This document shows, piece by piece, positions 10,195 to 20,259 of a stretch of DNA of 64,000 nt. The notes under the pieces are model-generated. The model was not told where the DNA came from, did no database searches, and saw only the letters and a program-made list of their open reading frames with translations. The stretch covers positions 558,001 to 622,000 of the forward strand of contig CAVSWC010000003.1 of NCBI GenBank assembly GCA_963731585.1, written 5' to 3'. The stretch's first letter is position 1; every line of letters begins with the position of its first letter. The translations under genes and the position numbers were made by a program. The stretch is from CANKHA01 sp963731585 (GTDB taxonomy: Bacteria; Pseudomonadota; Alphaproteobacteria; Rhizobiales; Xanthobacteraceae).

Positions 10195-11180
10195 GGTGAA
10201 TTTTCCGATTCAAGGTGAAGAGATTCGCGGGTGGCGTGGCGCAACTGGCCATGCCGTGGAACGCACGCAACTCGCTCATGTGAGAGACGATGGCCGGTTG
10301 CTTTACGGTGCAAACGCCACACCAGCGGACTAGGAAACGACGCGAGAACTTGCGGCTCAGCCGCCGGGTGGCGGAATCGCTCTCCGGGATTCGATCAATT
10401 CGGACCGGCACTCGATCCACGGTGCCTCGCGGCGCATCGGATCACATCCAATCGCTGACACGGCGCGCGGCGAGATTGTTGGATCTGCAAATGCATTCTT
10501 TGTTAACGGCATAGCTCCCCCTCCACCCGCATAAGCGCGATGGCCCTGATTTTTTCAACGTTGCTTTTCCAAGCCCCAAGCTTGTGCGCGCCGCCTACGC
10601 ATTACTCAGTTCGGCGTCACGATCTCAGCCAGGTTTCACTCGCACGAACTCCTCGAATGAACGCACTCTGAAAGAATTTCGACGCAGTTCCGCCAATCTC
10701 ATTCTCGATGAGCTCGAGTGTGACCCTTTTACTGAGGACTCTCGGGGATCCCGAAAGACAGTTAAAAAATACACACACCCATGCGGCCTGCAACGAGTTT
10801 CGCGGCGGCCATCCTGCGCACGAGGGCCAAGCGGCGCCGCACCTGTCTCGCTCGCGTCCATTGGGTTGGCCGGCAACACGTTGAATCGGCGGAGTGATTC
10901 TTTTGAAGCCTGCGTCACCTGCGAGGCAGCATTGCGTGTGACAAATTTATTTATGCGCGACCCCGCGAAAGCCTAGGCTGCATGGGGTTTTTCAACTCCT
11001 TGTCGCCACATTCCTCTTAAAGGCTTGCGAGGGCGGTCTTTTTTTTGACCAAAAAGTCCAACTAGCCGGCAACGAGCAAACAGATCGTTGCGCAAAGATC
11101 GCTGCGGGCGCGCGGCATGCACGACCGCATACGCGCGGCGCGCGACATTCGCGCGCAGATACGTGGAGTTAGCGGGTGTA
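10195..11180. other. Non-coding region upstream of dnaA, rich in GANTC sites
   Basis: About 1 kb without a credible gene. I count seven GANTC sites (10207, 10222, 10374, 10388, 10737, 10883, 10896), four of them within the first 200 bp before dnaA. AT-richer patches lie at 10500-10560, 10755-10775 and 10940-10960. I find no clear match to the DnaA box TTATCCACA on either strand. GANTC is the CcrM methylation site, and methylation control of dnaA is known in Caulobacter; its role here is inference. Confidence 0.5.
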
Positions 11181-11181
11181 A

Positions 11182-11212
11182 TGAAAAAAATGGTCCCGCA
11201 AAGGCGGGCCAA
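11182..11212 (-). terminator. Rho-independent terminator after rpsT
   Basis: On the minus strand GGCCCGC-CTTT-GCGGGACC forms a stable stem followed by ATTTTTTTC (plus-strand run of A at 11184-11190). It lies 26 bp past the rpsT stop. Confidence 0.85.
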
Positions 11213-11237
11213 TCGGGACGCAAGCGTGCCGAAAGAA

Positions 11238-11504
11238 CTATTTCCCGAGCTTGGCGATCTGGTGCGTGAGGCGCGAGACCTTGCGGCTGGCGGTACTCTT
11301 GTGCATCACGCCATTTTGAGCAGCGCGCATGAGCGCGGGCTCAGCCGCCTGCAGGGCCGTCTGCGCCGCCGTGGCATCGCCGGAAGCGATCGCTTCCTCG
11401 ACATCGCGGACGGCGCTGCGCATGCGCGAGCGACGCGCCTTGTTGATGATGGTCCGCCGCTCAATCTTTCGGTTCGCCTTCTTGGCGGATTTAGTATTAG
11501 CCAT
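11238..11504 (-). CDS. rpsT: 30S ribosomal protein S20
   Basis: Small basic helical protein that binds 16S rRNA in the body of the 30S subunit. The start is the ATG at 11504, giving MANTKSAKKANRKIERRTII and an 88-aa product, the usual size. The Ala-rich helix ending VMHKSTASRKVSRLTHQIAK is typical. A longer upstream frame exists but the conserved start and the maeB terminator inside the extension exclude it. It has its own terminator and lies upstream of dnaA on the same strand. Confidence 0.97.
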   Translation of the reverse strand: MANTKSAKKANRKIERRTIINKARRSRMRSAVRDVEEAIASGDATAAQTALQAAEPALMRAAQNGVMHKSTASRKVSRLTHQIAKLGK

Positions 11505-11559
11505 CGGATCTCTCGTTTGAACACATGGCGGATTCGATGCCTCGCACCGTCGGTCCGCC

Positions 11560-11592
11560 GAAAAAAGGGAACGGCGGCGAAATCCCGCCGCC
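11560..11592 (-). terminator. Rho-independent terminator after maeB
   Basis: On the minus strand the stem GGCGGCG (11586-11592) / CGCCGCC (11573-11579) is followed by GTTCCCTTTTTTC. It separates maeB from rpsT. Confidence 0.75.
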
Positions 11593-11643
11593 ACCGGGTC
11601 GCTTATAGTCAGGCCACCCGCGGGCGTCAACGGCAGCCCGAAC

Positions 11644-13920
11644 CTAGCCGCTGACATTATAGGCCGCGAGCCCTGCCATGTTCAGGAGCTGCGTATCCTT
11701 CGCAGCGAGCTGCACGATCTGGACCGGGCGGTCCAAGCCAACCAGAAGCGGGCCGATCACGGTGGCGCCGCCCAGTTCCTGCAGCAGCTTGGTGGAGATG
11801 GAAGCGGAGTGGAAGGCAGGCATGATCAGCACATTCGCGGGACCGCTGAGCCGGCAGAAAGGATAGGCCGCGGCCAATTCCGGATTTAGCGCGACGTCAG
11901 CGGCCATCTCGCCGTCATATTCGAATTCCACCCGCTTCTGATCAAGGATGCGGACCGCCTGCTGTACCCGCGCGGAGCGCTCCCCGGGTGGGTGGCCGAA
12001 GGTGGAGAAGGCAAGCAACGCCACGCGCGGCTCATAGCCGAGCCGCCGAGCGACGCCCGCCGCCTCGATCGCGATCTCCGCCAGCTCTTCCGCTTCCGGC
12101 ATCTCGGTGACTGCGGTGTCCGCCACGACGACCGCGCGGCCACGCGCGAGCACGATCGATACGCCCATCACCCGGTGGCCAGGCTTGGGATCGATGACGC
12201 GCCGCACATCCTCCAATGCTACGGAAAAATTGCGCGTGACGCCGGTGACCATCGCGTCGGCGTCGCCGAGCGCGACCATGCAAGCCGCGAAATGATTGCG
12301 GTCGGTATTCACCAGCCGCTGGCAATCGCGGACCAGATAGCCTTTGCGCTGCAATCTTTCATAGAGATAGGCGGCGTAGATCGCGTTGCGTTTGGAGAGC
12401 GCAGCATTAAAGATTTCAATGCCGCCGCCGAGCTCAACACCCAGCTCCTTGGCAGTAGCGCGGACGCGATCCTCGCGCCCGACCAGTTGCGCGGTGCCGA
12501 GACCCTGTTGCACGAAATTCGCCGCCGCTCGGATTACCTGCTCCTCTTCGCCTTCGGCGAAAACCACCCGCTTGGGCTGGCGCCGCAGTCGGGAGAAGAC
12601 CTGCTGAAGCACGCCGGCGACCGGATCGCGCCGGCTCAACAGCTGCTCGCGGTAAGCGTCCATGTTCTCGATCGGCCGCCGGGCCACTCCGGAATCCATC
12701 GCTGCTTGCGCGACGGCTGCGGGAATCGCGGAAATCAGCCGGGGATCGAATGGCACCGGGATGATGTAGTCGGGACCATATTTCGGACGCACGCCATAGG
12801 CGGTGGCGACTTCGTCCGGCACGTCCTCGCGCGCGAGTTCGGCCAGGGCACGGGTCGCGGCGATTTTCATCTCCATACTGATCGAGGTTGCGCGCACGTC
12901 GAGCGCACCACGAAAGATATAGGGGAAACCCAGCACGTTATTGATCTGGTTCGGATAGTCGGAGCGCCCCGTGGCCATGATGGCGTCATCGCGCACCTCC
13001 GCCACCTCTTCCGCGGTGATTTCCGGATCGGGATTGGCCATGGCGAAAATGATCGGCTTATCGGCCATGGACTTGACCATTGCCTTGGTCACCGCGCCTT
13101 TCACCGAGAGCCCGACAAACACGTCAGCGCCCTTGAGCGCCTCGTCCAGCGTGCGCGCGGAAGTTTTGGCCGCATGCGCCGACTTCCATTGGTTCATTCC
13201 GTCGGTGCGGCCCTGATAGATGACGCCTTTGGTATCGCAAAGGATCAGATTGTCGGGTGGAAAGCCCATGGCCTTCAGCAGGTCGAGGCAGGCGATGCCG
13301 GCGGCGCCCGCGCCGTTGCAGACAAGCTTGGTCGTCGTGATGTCGCGGCCGGTGAGATCGAGCGCATTGATCAAGCCGGCGGCGGCGATGATCGCCGTGC
13401 CGTGCTGGTCATCATGGAACACCGGGATGTCGAGCAATTCGCCCAAGCGCTGCTCGATCACGAAACATTCCGGCGCCTTGATGTCCTCCAGGTTGATGCC
13501 TCCCCAACCCTTGGCGAGGAACTTGATACTGTTGACGAACTCGTCCGGGTCTTCGGTGGAAACTTCAAGATCGATCGAATCGATGTCCGCGAAGCGCTTG
13601 AACAGAACGGCCTTGCCTTCCATCACCGGCTTGGCCGCGAGTGCGCCGAGATTGCCGAGGCCGAGAATGGCGGTGCCATTGGTGATGACGGCAACGAAAT
13701 TTCCCTTGGCGGTGTAGTCGTAAGCGAGGTTGGGATCCTTTGCGATCGCCAGCACCGGGATGGCGACGCCGGGAGAATAAGCCAGCGACAGATCGCGCTG
13801 GGTCGCCATCGGCTTGGTGGCGACGACCTCCAGCTTGCCGGGCTTGCCCTTGGAGTGGAAATCCAGCGCTTCCTGGTCGGTGAAGGTTGGACGTATGCGC
13901 GGGGCGGCTTTCTTAGGCAT
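11644..13920 (-). CDS. maeB: NADP-dependent malic enzyme with C-terminal phosphotransacetylase-like domain
   Basis: Oxidative decarboxylation of malate to pyruvate, supplying NADPH and acetyl-CoA precursors during growth on C4 acids. The N-terminal half has YSPGVAIPVLAIAKDP, the metal/malate region IPVFHDDQHGTAIIAAAGL and the Rossmann motif VCNGAGAAGIACLDLL. From about residue 430 a phosphate acetyl/butyryltransferase-like domain follows (VFAEGEEEQVIRAA, ADAMVTGVTRNF), thought to be regulatory in this class. The 758 aa are typical of the long MaeB type. The gene is intact. Confidence 0.93.
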   Translation of the reverse strand: MPKKAAPRIRPTFTDQEALDFHSKGKPGKLEVVATKPMATQRDLSLAYSPGVAIPVLAIAKDPNLAYDYTAKGNFVAVITNGTAILGLGNLGALAAKPVMEGKAVLFKRFADIDSIDLEVSTEDPDEFVNSIKFLAKGWGGINLEDIKAPECFVIEQRLGELLDIPVFHDDQHGTAIIAAAGLINALDLTGRDITTTKLVCNGAGAAGIACLDLLKAMGFPPDNLILCDTKGVIYQGRTDGMNQWKSAHAAKTSARTLDEALKGADVFVGLSVKGAVTKAMVKSMADKPIIFAMANPDPEITAEEVAEVRDDAIMATGRSDYPNQINNVLGFPYIFRGALDVRATSISMEMKIAATRALAELAREDVPDEVATAYGVRPKYGPDYIIPVPFDPRLISAIPAAVAQAAMDSGVARRPIENMDAYREQLLSRRDPVAGVLQQVFSRLRRQPKRVVFAEGEEEQVIRAAANFVQQGLGTAQLVGREDRVRATAKELGVELGGGIEIFNAALSKRNAIYAAYLYERLQRKGYLVRDCQRLVNTDRNHFAACMVALGDADAMVTGVTRNFSVALEDVRRVIDPKPGHRVMGVSIVLARGRAVVVADTAVTEMPEAEELAEIAIEAAGVARRLGYEPRVALLAFSTFGHPPGERSARVQQAVRILDQKRVEFEYDGEMAADVALNPELAAAYPFCRLSGPANVLIMPAFHSASISTKLLQELGGATVIGPLLVGLDRPVQIVQLAAKDTQLLNMAGLAAYNVSG

Positions 13921-14093
13921 TGATACTCCTGACGATCTCTCCGGCCCGAAACGAACGCAGACCTTATAGGAAGGCCCCCGGGCTGCTCAAGGCAAGCCGG
14001 CATGCGGATTTTTCGGATTATCGATTGAAGAGGTGTGCGGCTGAGAGTAATTCCTGCTGGAAATCCGCCACAAACAGGAATGATTCTCGCGTC

Positions 14094-14409
14094 ATGATCC
14101 GCTCTATGTTCCGCTTGCTGGGCTTGGTGTTGCTTGCCGCCGGCTTTGTTTTCTTGATTTACGACGGCACCAAGTCGATCGCCGATCAGACCATTTATAT
14201 CAGCAAATTCAGCCAGACCTGGGCGGAAATCCATCAATACAGCCTGCAGGCATTGCAAGACGCGGTGGAGAAGAACGCCGCTCTGGCTGTGGCCCGTACT
14301 GCAACCTGCCCTCGAACAGCCGACATGGCTGGTGCTGGGTGCCTTGGGCATGATCCTGATCCTGCTTGGGCGCAGGAAGAAGCCCTTGATCGGCTACGCG
14401 CGCAGCTAA
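14094..14409 (+). CDS. Small two-helix membrane protein (frameshifted)
   Basis: Correcting one extra base near 14275 gives 104 aa: MIRSMFRLLGLVLLAAGFVF forms the first membrane helix, a short periplasmic part follows (DGTKSIADQTIYISKFSQTW), and a second helix TWLVLGALGMILILLG lies near the end before RRKKPLIGYARS. I recall similar short proteins in Bradyrhizobium relatives with the same DGTRSIA motif after the first helix. No function is known to me. It is divergent from maeB with about 170 bp between them. Confidence 0.65.
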
Positions 14410-14646
14410 AAGCATCCCTGTAACCTGCTGATGGGAGGCTGCGAATAACCCGCAGAAGCCTTATATTGACCGCAAGCGCCGCTTGAACCTGCGAAGTGGA
14501 ATCGGGTTTTTTCGGCAAGGCCAAGGGCGAGCTGGCGAATTAGCGCGCGAAGGGCGGACGTTGACGCAATCTGCCCAATGCGCGATGGCCTTGCGCAAAC
14601 CGGGGCCATTTTGTTGCCGATCACACAGACACGAGAAGGACATCCG

Positions 14647-15300
14647 ATGTTCCTGTTCAAGAAGACTGCCATGCCGGCTTCCGGCGACGCGCTCCCGGGC
14701 CGCTCCACCCCAATTGCGACCGTGAGCCCTCACGCCGTCAACGGCCGCGCGCTGAAAGGCCCTTATCCGGAAGGGTTGGAAACCGCCATATTCGGCTTGG
14801 GTTGTTTCTGGGGGGCGGAGCGCAAATTTTGGCAGCTGGGCGATGGCATCCACGTCACTGCGGTCGGTTACGCGGGCGGCCAGACGCCCAACCCGACGTA
14901 TGAAGAGGTCTGCAGCGGCCGCACCGGGCATAACGAAGTGGTGCTGGTGGTCTATGACCCGAAAAAAGTCTCTTACGAGAAACTGCTGATGACTTTTTGG
15001 GAAAGCCACGATCCCACCCAGGGCATGCGGCAGGGCAATGACGTCGGCACGCAATATCGCTCCGGCATCTACACCACATCGCCAGCGCAGCGCTCCACCG
15101 CCGCAGCGTCGAAAGAAATCTACGACAAGGCCCTGCGGGCCAAGGGCTATGCCGGCATCACCACCGAGATCGCCGATGCGCCGGAATTCTATTTCGCCGA
15201 GGACTACCACCAGCAATATCTTGCCAAGAATCCTGGCGGCTATTGCGGGCTCGGCGGCACCGGCGTCGCTTGTCAGATCGGCACCGGCGTGGCGGCTTGA
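14647..15300 (+). CDS. msrA: Peptide methionine-S-sulfoxide reductase MsrA
   Basis: Repairs methionine-S-sulfoxide using thioredoxin. The catalytic motif GCFWGAERKFW lies near residue 58 and the end shows EDYHQQYLAKNPGGYCGLGG with the conserved resolving Cys region. The chosen ATG at 14647 is preceded by GAGAAGGA and gives 217 aa, the long form common in rhizobia with a short N-terminal extension. A palindromic repeat fragment follows the stop. Confidence 0.95.
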   Translation: MFLFKKTAMPASGDALPGRSTPIATVSPHAVNGRALKGPYPEGLETAIFGLGCFWGAERKFWQLGDGIHVTAVGYAGGQTPNPTYEEVCSGRTGHNEVVLVVYDPKKVSYEKLLMTFWESHDPTQGMRQGNDVGTQYRSGIYTTSPAQRSTAAASKEIYDKALRAKGYAGITTEIADAPEFYFAEDYHQQYLAKNPGGYCGLGGTGVACQIGTGVAA

Positions 15301-15304
15301 TCTC

Positions 15305-15375
15305 GCGCATGATCCCGAAAAAATGCCTGTCCCGGACTTGATCCGGGATGGGACCGGTTTTCGATCAGATCAAGC
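15305..15375. repeat. Degenerate copy of the GCGCATGATC palindromic repeat
   Basis: GCGCATGATCCCGAAAAAATGCC and a later GGACCGGTTTTCGATCAGATCA resemble the element at 34432-34480, with an inserted small hairpin TCCCGGACTTGATCCGGGA (15339-15357). It lies just after the msrA stop. Confidence 0.55.
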
Positions 15376-15534
15376 GCGCGAAGCGCCGATGAGTTTACGC
15401 AATCTGCCCCGAGCTTGATGGCTGTCCCGCAAAACCGGTATCCCCCTGTTGCTGATCCCGCGCCCCCGTTAGCATTTGTTAACCATGGAAGGCGTTAATC
15501 GGGCTTAACTCTTTGGGCCCGGGATTCGCCTTCC

Positions 15535-16345
15535 ATGCGAATGCGCCATCTTTCGGTTTTGCTTGTGGCTGGGCTGGCGCTGGCGCTCGGCGGCTGCGGG
15601 CCACAATCCGTGCAGCATCAACATTCATGTCCCGGCGGCGCAGGCTCACAGCCGGCCGCGGCGCCGAGCGCGTCGGCGCCAGAACCGGTGGTCTATGCCG
15701 CGCCGGCTCAGGCTACCGGCGCACCGCATCGGCGCCGGCCTGCACCGGCGGCCCGCGGCTTCTTCAGCGCAAACCGCGGCGGACCTTTTGCCGCGGTTGC
15801 GCCGCGCGCTATCGGCTTCACCGCACGCTGCGGCGGCTGCGGGCACTGTTTCCGCGCCGGTCTATGCCGCGCAGCCGAGCTTCGAGCAGCCTTACCTGCT
15901 CGATGCCGGCGATCGACTGCGCATCACCGTCTTCGGCCAGGACGGTCTGACCAATTCCTATGCGGTGGACGCGGCCGGCAATATCACCATGCCGCTGGTC
16001 GGCAGTATTGCCGCCCGCGGGCGCACCACCGCGCAGCTCTCGCGCACGCTCACCGAGCGGCTGAAACAGGGCTATATCCGCGAGCCCAAGGTCGCGATCG
16101 AGGTGGAAGCCTATCGGCCCTTCTTCATCTATGGCGAGGTCACCACGCCCGGCCAATATGCCTATGTCGTCAACCTGACCGTGGAAAAGGCGATCGCGAT
16201 TGCCGGCGGCTTTGGCCCGCGCGCCGACCGCAGCCAGGTGATGGTCTCGCGCACCGTCGGCGGGCAGACCACCCGCGCCAGCGTGCCGCTCAGCTATCCG
16301 CTGCGCCCCGGCGATACGCTGCGCATCGACGAAAGATGGTTCTGA
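15535..16345 (+). CDS. Polysaccharide biosynthesis/export lipoprotein (Wza/GfcE-like, frameshifted)
   Basis: The start gives a lipoprotein signal with lipobox LALGGC (about residues 16-21). A low-complexity Ala/Pro linker follows, during which the frame moves by +1 near 15730. The conserved part is in the second frame: YLLDAGDRLRITVFGQDGL and NITMPLVGSIAARGRTTAQL (polysaccharide-export domain), then VEVEAYRPFFIYGEVTTPG and VEKAIAIAGGFGPRADRSQV (SLBB-type beta-grasp), ending GDTLRIDERWF. Corrected length is 269 aa. Such proteins belong to outer-membrane or periplasmic parts of exopolysaccharide exporters; no polymerase or kinase gene is adjacent. Confidence 0.8.
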
Positions 16346-16467
16346 GGCCTTTCGCCTTGACGCATTCCGGCGCGGCTCCCCAATAACGCCACCGCATTGT
16401 AGGCTCGGACGAGCTGGAAACCCGGCGACCGCGGCCATTTTGCCGCGGGCGGTTTCGGAGGGGCGCG

Positions 16468-17244
16468 ATGGAACTGACTCCCTATCTCACTTGGGACTAC
16501 GCGATACGTTTTCTCCAGTGGGAGAATCTTCTCACCTTCCTGACGCTCGCCAATATTCTCGGCCTGATCGGCGGGATCTTCTACGTCGCATCGGTTTCGA
16601 TGAAGACCATCATCCCGCTGCGCATCGCCGGCATTGCCTCGATCGTTTTCTTCCTCGGCTACGGGATTTTCACGCAGGCTCTGCCGACGATCTTCCTCTA
16701 CGGCATGCTGCTGCCGCTCAACACGTATCGCCTCTATCAGATCCGCGAATTGATCAAGAAGGTCCGCGTCGCGGCGGGCGGCGACCTGTCGATGGATTGG
16801 CTGGAGCCTTTCATGACACGCCGCGCATTCCGCAAAGGCGCGGTGCTGTTCAACAGGGGAGATCTCGCCGACGAGATGTTCCTGATCGTCAAAGGCAAGT
16901 ATCTGGTGAAGGAACTCGGCATCGAACTGCTGCCGGGGCACATCATCGGCGAGATGGGCCTGCTAACGCCCGACAATCGCCGCACGCAGTCGGTGGTCTG
17001 CACCCAAAACGGTCATGTGCTTTCGATCACCTATGACAAGGTGCGGGAGCTGTATTTCGAAAATCCGGAATTCGGCTTCCATTTCCTGCGGCTGACCAGC
17101 CAGCGCCTACTGCAGAATGTGGCGCGGCTCGAAGCGCAGCTGAGCGCGCGCGAGGAAGCGGTGCGAACGCTTATCGTGAAACGCGGGGAATTCAGCGCAG
17201 CGGATTGGACTGGCAATCGGTCGTGCAGGAAGAGCCGACCATGA
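16468..17244 (+). CDS. Three-helix membrane protein with cyclic-nucleotide-binding domain (Popeye-like architecture)
   Basis: The first 100 residues hold three hydrophobic helices (LLTFLTLANILGLIGGIFYV; IIPLRIAGIASIVFFLGYGIF; TIFLYGMLLPLNTYRLY). A Crp-type beta-barrel follows at about 115-235: FRKGAVLFNRGDLADEMFLI, then the phosphate-binding cassette GEMGLLTPDNRRTQSVV with the conserved Glu and Arg. No helix-turn-helix is present, so it is not a transcription factor. A CHASE2 nucleotide cyclase begins about 750 bp downstream. The last 53 bases overlap a convergent gene. Which nucleotide it binds is unknown. Confidence 0.8.
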   Translation: MELTPYLTWDYAIRFLQWENLLTFLTLANILGLIGGIFYVASVSMKTIIPLRIAGIASIVFFLGYGIFTQALPTIFLYGMLLPLNTYRLYQIRELIKKVRVAAGGDLSMDWLEPFMTRRAFRKGAVLFNRGDLADEMFLIVKGKYLVKELGIELLPGHIIGEMGLLTPDNRRTQSVVCTQNGHVLSITYDKVRELYFENPEFGFHFLRLTSQRLLQNVARLEAQLSAREEAVRTLIVKRGEFSAADWTGNRSCRKSRP

Positions 17245-17665
17245 CCGGCGAGGGTTTCACCGCAAAGCGCTGCCGGGAAGCCCAACTCCATTTCGGCGGT
17301 TGATCCGGCGGCAGGTAACGCGCGGTGCTGCTGACCGCCGGGGCTTTCGCATCGGCCGCCGACATTTTCACCGTAACCGCAAGCTCCGCGGATGAAGCGC
17401 TAACCTGCGTTTCCATGCCCGGAGTGGCAGCCATCTGCTGAGCCGCCGCGACTGCATCGTTTGATGTGCCGCCAGCGCCCAATATTTGCACCGCCGCAAG
17501 GGCGGCTTCGTCCGCTACCTGTTGCAGCCGAGATTGCGCTTGCGCTTGCCCACTGAATTGAGCCTGCGCTTGCCCACTAAACAGCAGGACCGCAACGACG
17601 AGGCCTAGCCGAATACCCGAAGAATGAAATTCACACATCTGAAGCCTGCACATATCCCTGCGCAA
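17192..17665 (-). CDS. Small secreted Ala-rich protein, unknown
   Basis: The frame encodes a probable signal peptide (GIRLGLVVAVLLFSGQAQAQ) after a short basic leader, followed by an exact 8-residue tandem duplication (FSGQAQAQ twice; 24-bp DNA repeat at 17541-17582). The mature part begins SRLQQVADEAALAAVQILG, a pattern seen after the membrane helix of TadE/TadG pilus-assembly proteins, but the rest is too short for that family. The end overlaps the preceding gene tail to tail by 53 bp. Starts at 17665, 17650 or 17638 are all possible. Confidence 0.5.
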   Translation of the reverse strand: MRRDMCRLQMCEFHSSGIRLGLVVAVLLFSGQAQAQFSGQAQAQSRLQQVADEAALAAVQILGAGGTSNDAVAAAQQMAATPGMETQVSASSAELAVTVKMSAADAKAPAVSSTARYLPPDQPPKWSWASRQRFAVKPSPVMVGSSCTTDCQSNPLR

Positions 17666-17991
17666 AATCTGCGGAAAGATTAGCGACGGGCGGTGGGTCT
17701 CGCGTTAAACCCGTCATGCCTTCCTAGGGAAGATTGCTGCCGCGGTGAACAAAACCTTTGCGCCGCTAGCGACGGCCTTCCTCACTGCGGCAAGCAGCTA
17801 TTAACCAGCGGCCTTCCGCCTGGATATAACGCGCGACCGGGGCAAGAGTTCGAGGGGCGGAATACCCCTGAAAACCCGCGGTTTAGGGTTAACGTTAGCG
17901 AAAGCCCTCGCCAGACTATGCCTCATGCCAGATAATGGCCGGGTGACGCCCCAGGGGAAGGCCAATTGGGTTTGCGTCGGGACGGGCGGGC
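17666..17991. other. Non-coding gap between the divergent secreted-protein gene and the cyclase
   Basis: 326 bp with short frames only. It probably carries promoters for both flanking genes. I see no strong hairpin, operator-like palindrome or RNA gene here. Confidence 0.4.
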
Positions 17992-20232
17992 ATGGTCATT
18001 CCGAGGCTCCTGCGAAGCAAGACGGCAAAGGCGGTGTTGCTGGCAGCCGGGGTGCTCTCGGCCGTCACCGCGTTGCGTGCCTTCGATCCCGCGCCGGTCG
18101 CGCATCTGCGCGAGCGCAGCTTCGATATCTATCAGCAACTGCAGCCGCGCCCTTACACGGATTTCCCGGTCCGAATTGTCGAGATCGATGAAGCCTCGCT
18201 GGCGCAATACGGCCAGTGGCCCTGGCCGCGCACGCTGATCGCGCAATTCGTCCAGCGCCTGAGCGACCTCGGCGCGGCCGTGATTGCGCTCGACATGATA
18301 TTTCCCGAGCCCGACCGCACCTCGCCAAGCCGGCTGGCCAATGCGCTGACTATCGCCGATGCGGCGGAAGCGGAGCGGGTCAAAAACTTTATGGCGCAGC
18401 TGCCGGATCACGATGAGCTGCTCGCCGAGACCATCAAGCAGGCACCGGTGGTGCTGGGCTTCGGCATCGGCAAGGTTGCCAACAACCACCGTCCCCCGGT
18501 CAAGACCGGCATCGCCGTCGCTGGCGTTGATCCGGCGGCGGTCGTTCAGCATTTCAGCGGAGCGATATCTAATCTGCAAATTCTTGATGCCGCCGCCAGC
18601 GGAATAGGTTCGATGAATGTCAGCGGCCAAGACAAATCCGGCGTCATCCGCCGGGTCCCGCTCTTGTTCACTGACGGCAACAAGGTCTTCCCCAACCTCG
18701 GCGTAGAAGCGCTGCGGGTCGCGCAACAGCAAAAGAGCATCGTGATGCGCGGCACCCGCGCCAGCGGCGAGACAGATACCGGCTTATCCGCGCTGGTCGA
18801 CATGCGCATCGGTCAATTTCGCGTCCCGTTAACCGGCACGGGCGAGATGTGGATCTATTTCGATCATGACCGGCCGGAACGCTACGTCTCCATGAAGGAC
18901 CTCCTCGACCCCGCGAAGGAGGATCAGGTCAAGCCGAAGATCGACGGCCAGATCGTGCTGGTCGGCACTTCAGCGGCCGGGCTGCTCGACATCTGGCCGA
19001 CGCCGCTGGGAGAGCTTGTTCCCGGGACGTCGATACATGCCCAGACCATCGAACAGATCGTCGGCCAGAACTTCTTGCAGCGTCCGGATTGGAGCGTTGG
19101 CGTTGAAATCGTCGCTACTGCGACGCTCGGGGCGCTGCTCACGCTGCTGTTGCTCGCACTCGGGGCGCAATACGCGGCGCTGGCGGGCGCGCTCATCGTC
19201 GCTGCGGGCTTGGCGCTTATCGTGGTTCGCTTTCTCGAATGCCGGCTTCCTGCTCGATCCGGTATATCCGTCGATCGGCGCAGGCGCCACCTACCTCGCC
19301 GTGGTCGGTTTTCTCTACGTGACCACCGACCGCGAGAAGAAATTCGTCAGACGCGCCTTCGGCCAATACGTGGCGCCTGAGCTTTTGCACAAGCTCGAAC
19401 AGGCGCCGCAGTCTCTGAAGCTCGGTGGCGAGGCGAAAGAAATCACCATCATGTTCATGGATGTGCGGGATTTCACTCCGATTTCGGAAGGGCTGTCGGC
19501 CGTCGAGTTGGTGGATTTCATGAACGCGCTGTTGTCGCCGCTGAACGACGCGATCCAGGTCCGAACTCGGCACCATCGACAAATATATCGGCGATTCCAT
19601 CATGGCGTTCTGGAATGCGCCGCTTGACATTCCGGAGCATCCGCTGCGTGCCTGCCGCGCCGCGCTGAAAATGCGCGCAGCGGTGGAGGATCTGAATGCG
19701 CGCGACGCCTTCGGCTTTCGCGCACGCGGGCTGTCAGACGTCAAGATCGGCATCGGCTTGCATACTGGCGAGGCCTGCGTCGGAAATATGGGATCGCAGC
19801 GGCGCTTCAATTACACGGCCATGGGCGATGTGGTGAACACCACTGCGCGGATCGAATCCAGTTGCAAGGCCGTCGGCGTGGATATCGTGGTGTCGGCAGA
19901 AGTTGTCCGCGGCGTCCCGGGTTTTGCTTTCCTCGAGGCTGGCGCGATGCCGTTGAAAGGCAAGTCGCACCCGATAAAGCTCTTCGGTCTGGTCGGCGAC
20001 GAAGAAAAAGCCGCTACGTCCGGAATTCGCCGAGCTGGCGCGCCGCCACGCCGAACTGGTTAAGGCGATCGCCGAGCGGCGCTTGGCCGAGGCCGACAAT
20101 GCGCTGGCGCATTGCCGCGCACTCGGCGGCGCGCTCTTGAACCATTTCTATAATCGCTTTGAAGAACAGATTGCCGAACTGTCGCCCAGCCGCGCGATTG
20201 GTGCAGGCGATCTAGTCGTTCACGGCCGCTAG
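17992..20232 (+). CDS. CHASE2-domain adenylate/guanylate cyclase (three frameshifts)
   Basis: Corrected for extra bases near 19239, 19560 and 20012 the product is 746 aa. Order: signal/first membrane helix (about 8-28); extracytoplasmic CHASE2 sensor with FPVRIVEIDEASLAQYGQWP, AAVIALDMIFPEPDR and VLVGTSAAGLLDIWPTPLGE; two further membrane helices (about 370-425); then a class III cyclase domain with ITIMFMDVRDFTPISEGLS (metal Asp), IDKYIGDSIMAFWNAP (second metal Asp), GIGLHTGEACVGNMGS and FNYTAMGDVVNTTARIES. The last 70 residues form a helical tail. It makes cAMP or cGMP from ATP or GTP; the base-selecting residues were not resolved. The MBL hydrolase starts 28 bp downstream. Confidence 0.88.
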
Positions 20233-20259
20233 GCTCTCCTTTTTTGCTTGGAAGATTGC

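Noticed and set aside
10584..10976. Open frame of 130 codons upstream of dnaA
   Set aside because: Composition is that of shadow frames, there is no ribosome-binding site, no recognisable motif, and it lies in the probable dnaA control region.
10195..11237. Replication origin next to dnaA
   Set aside because: No DnaA-box cluster or typical AT-rich unwinding element was visible, and in many alphaproteobacteria the origin is not beside dnaA.
17992..20232. Programmed ribosomal frameshifting in the cyclase gene
   Set aside because: Three shifts with no slippery heptamers, and the same one-base pattern in many unrelated genes, point to sequence error.
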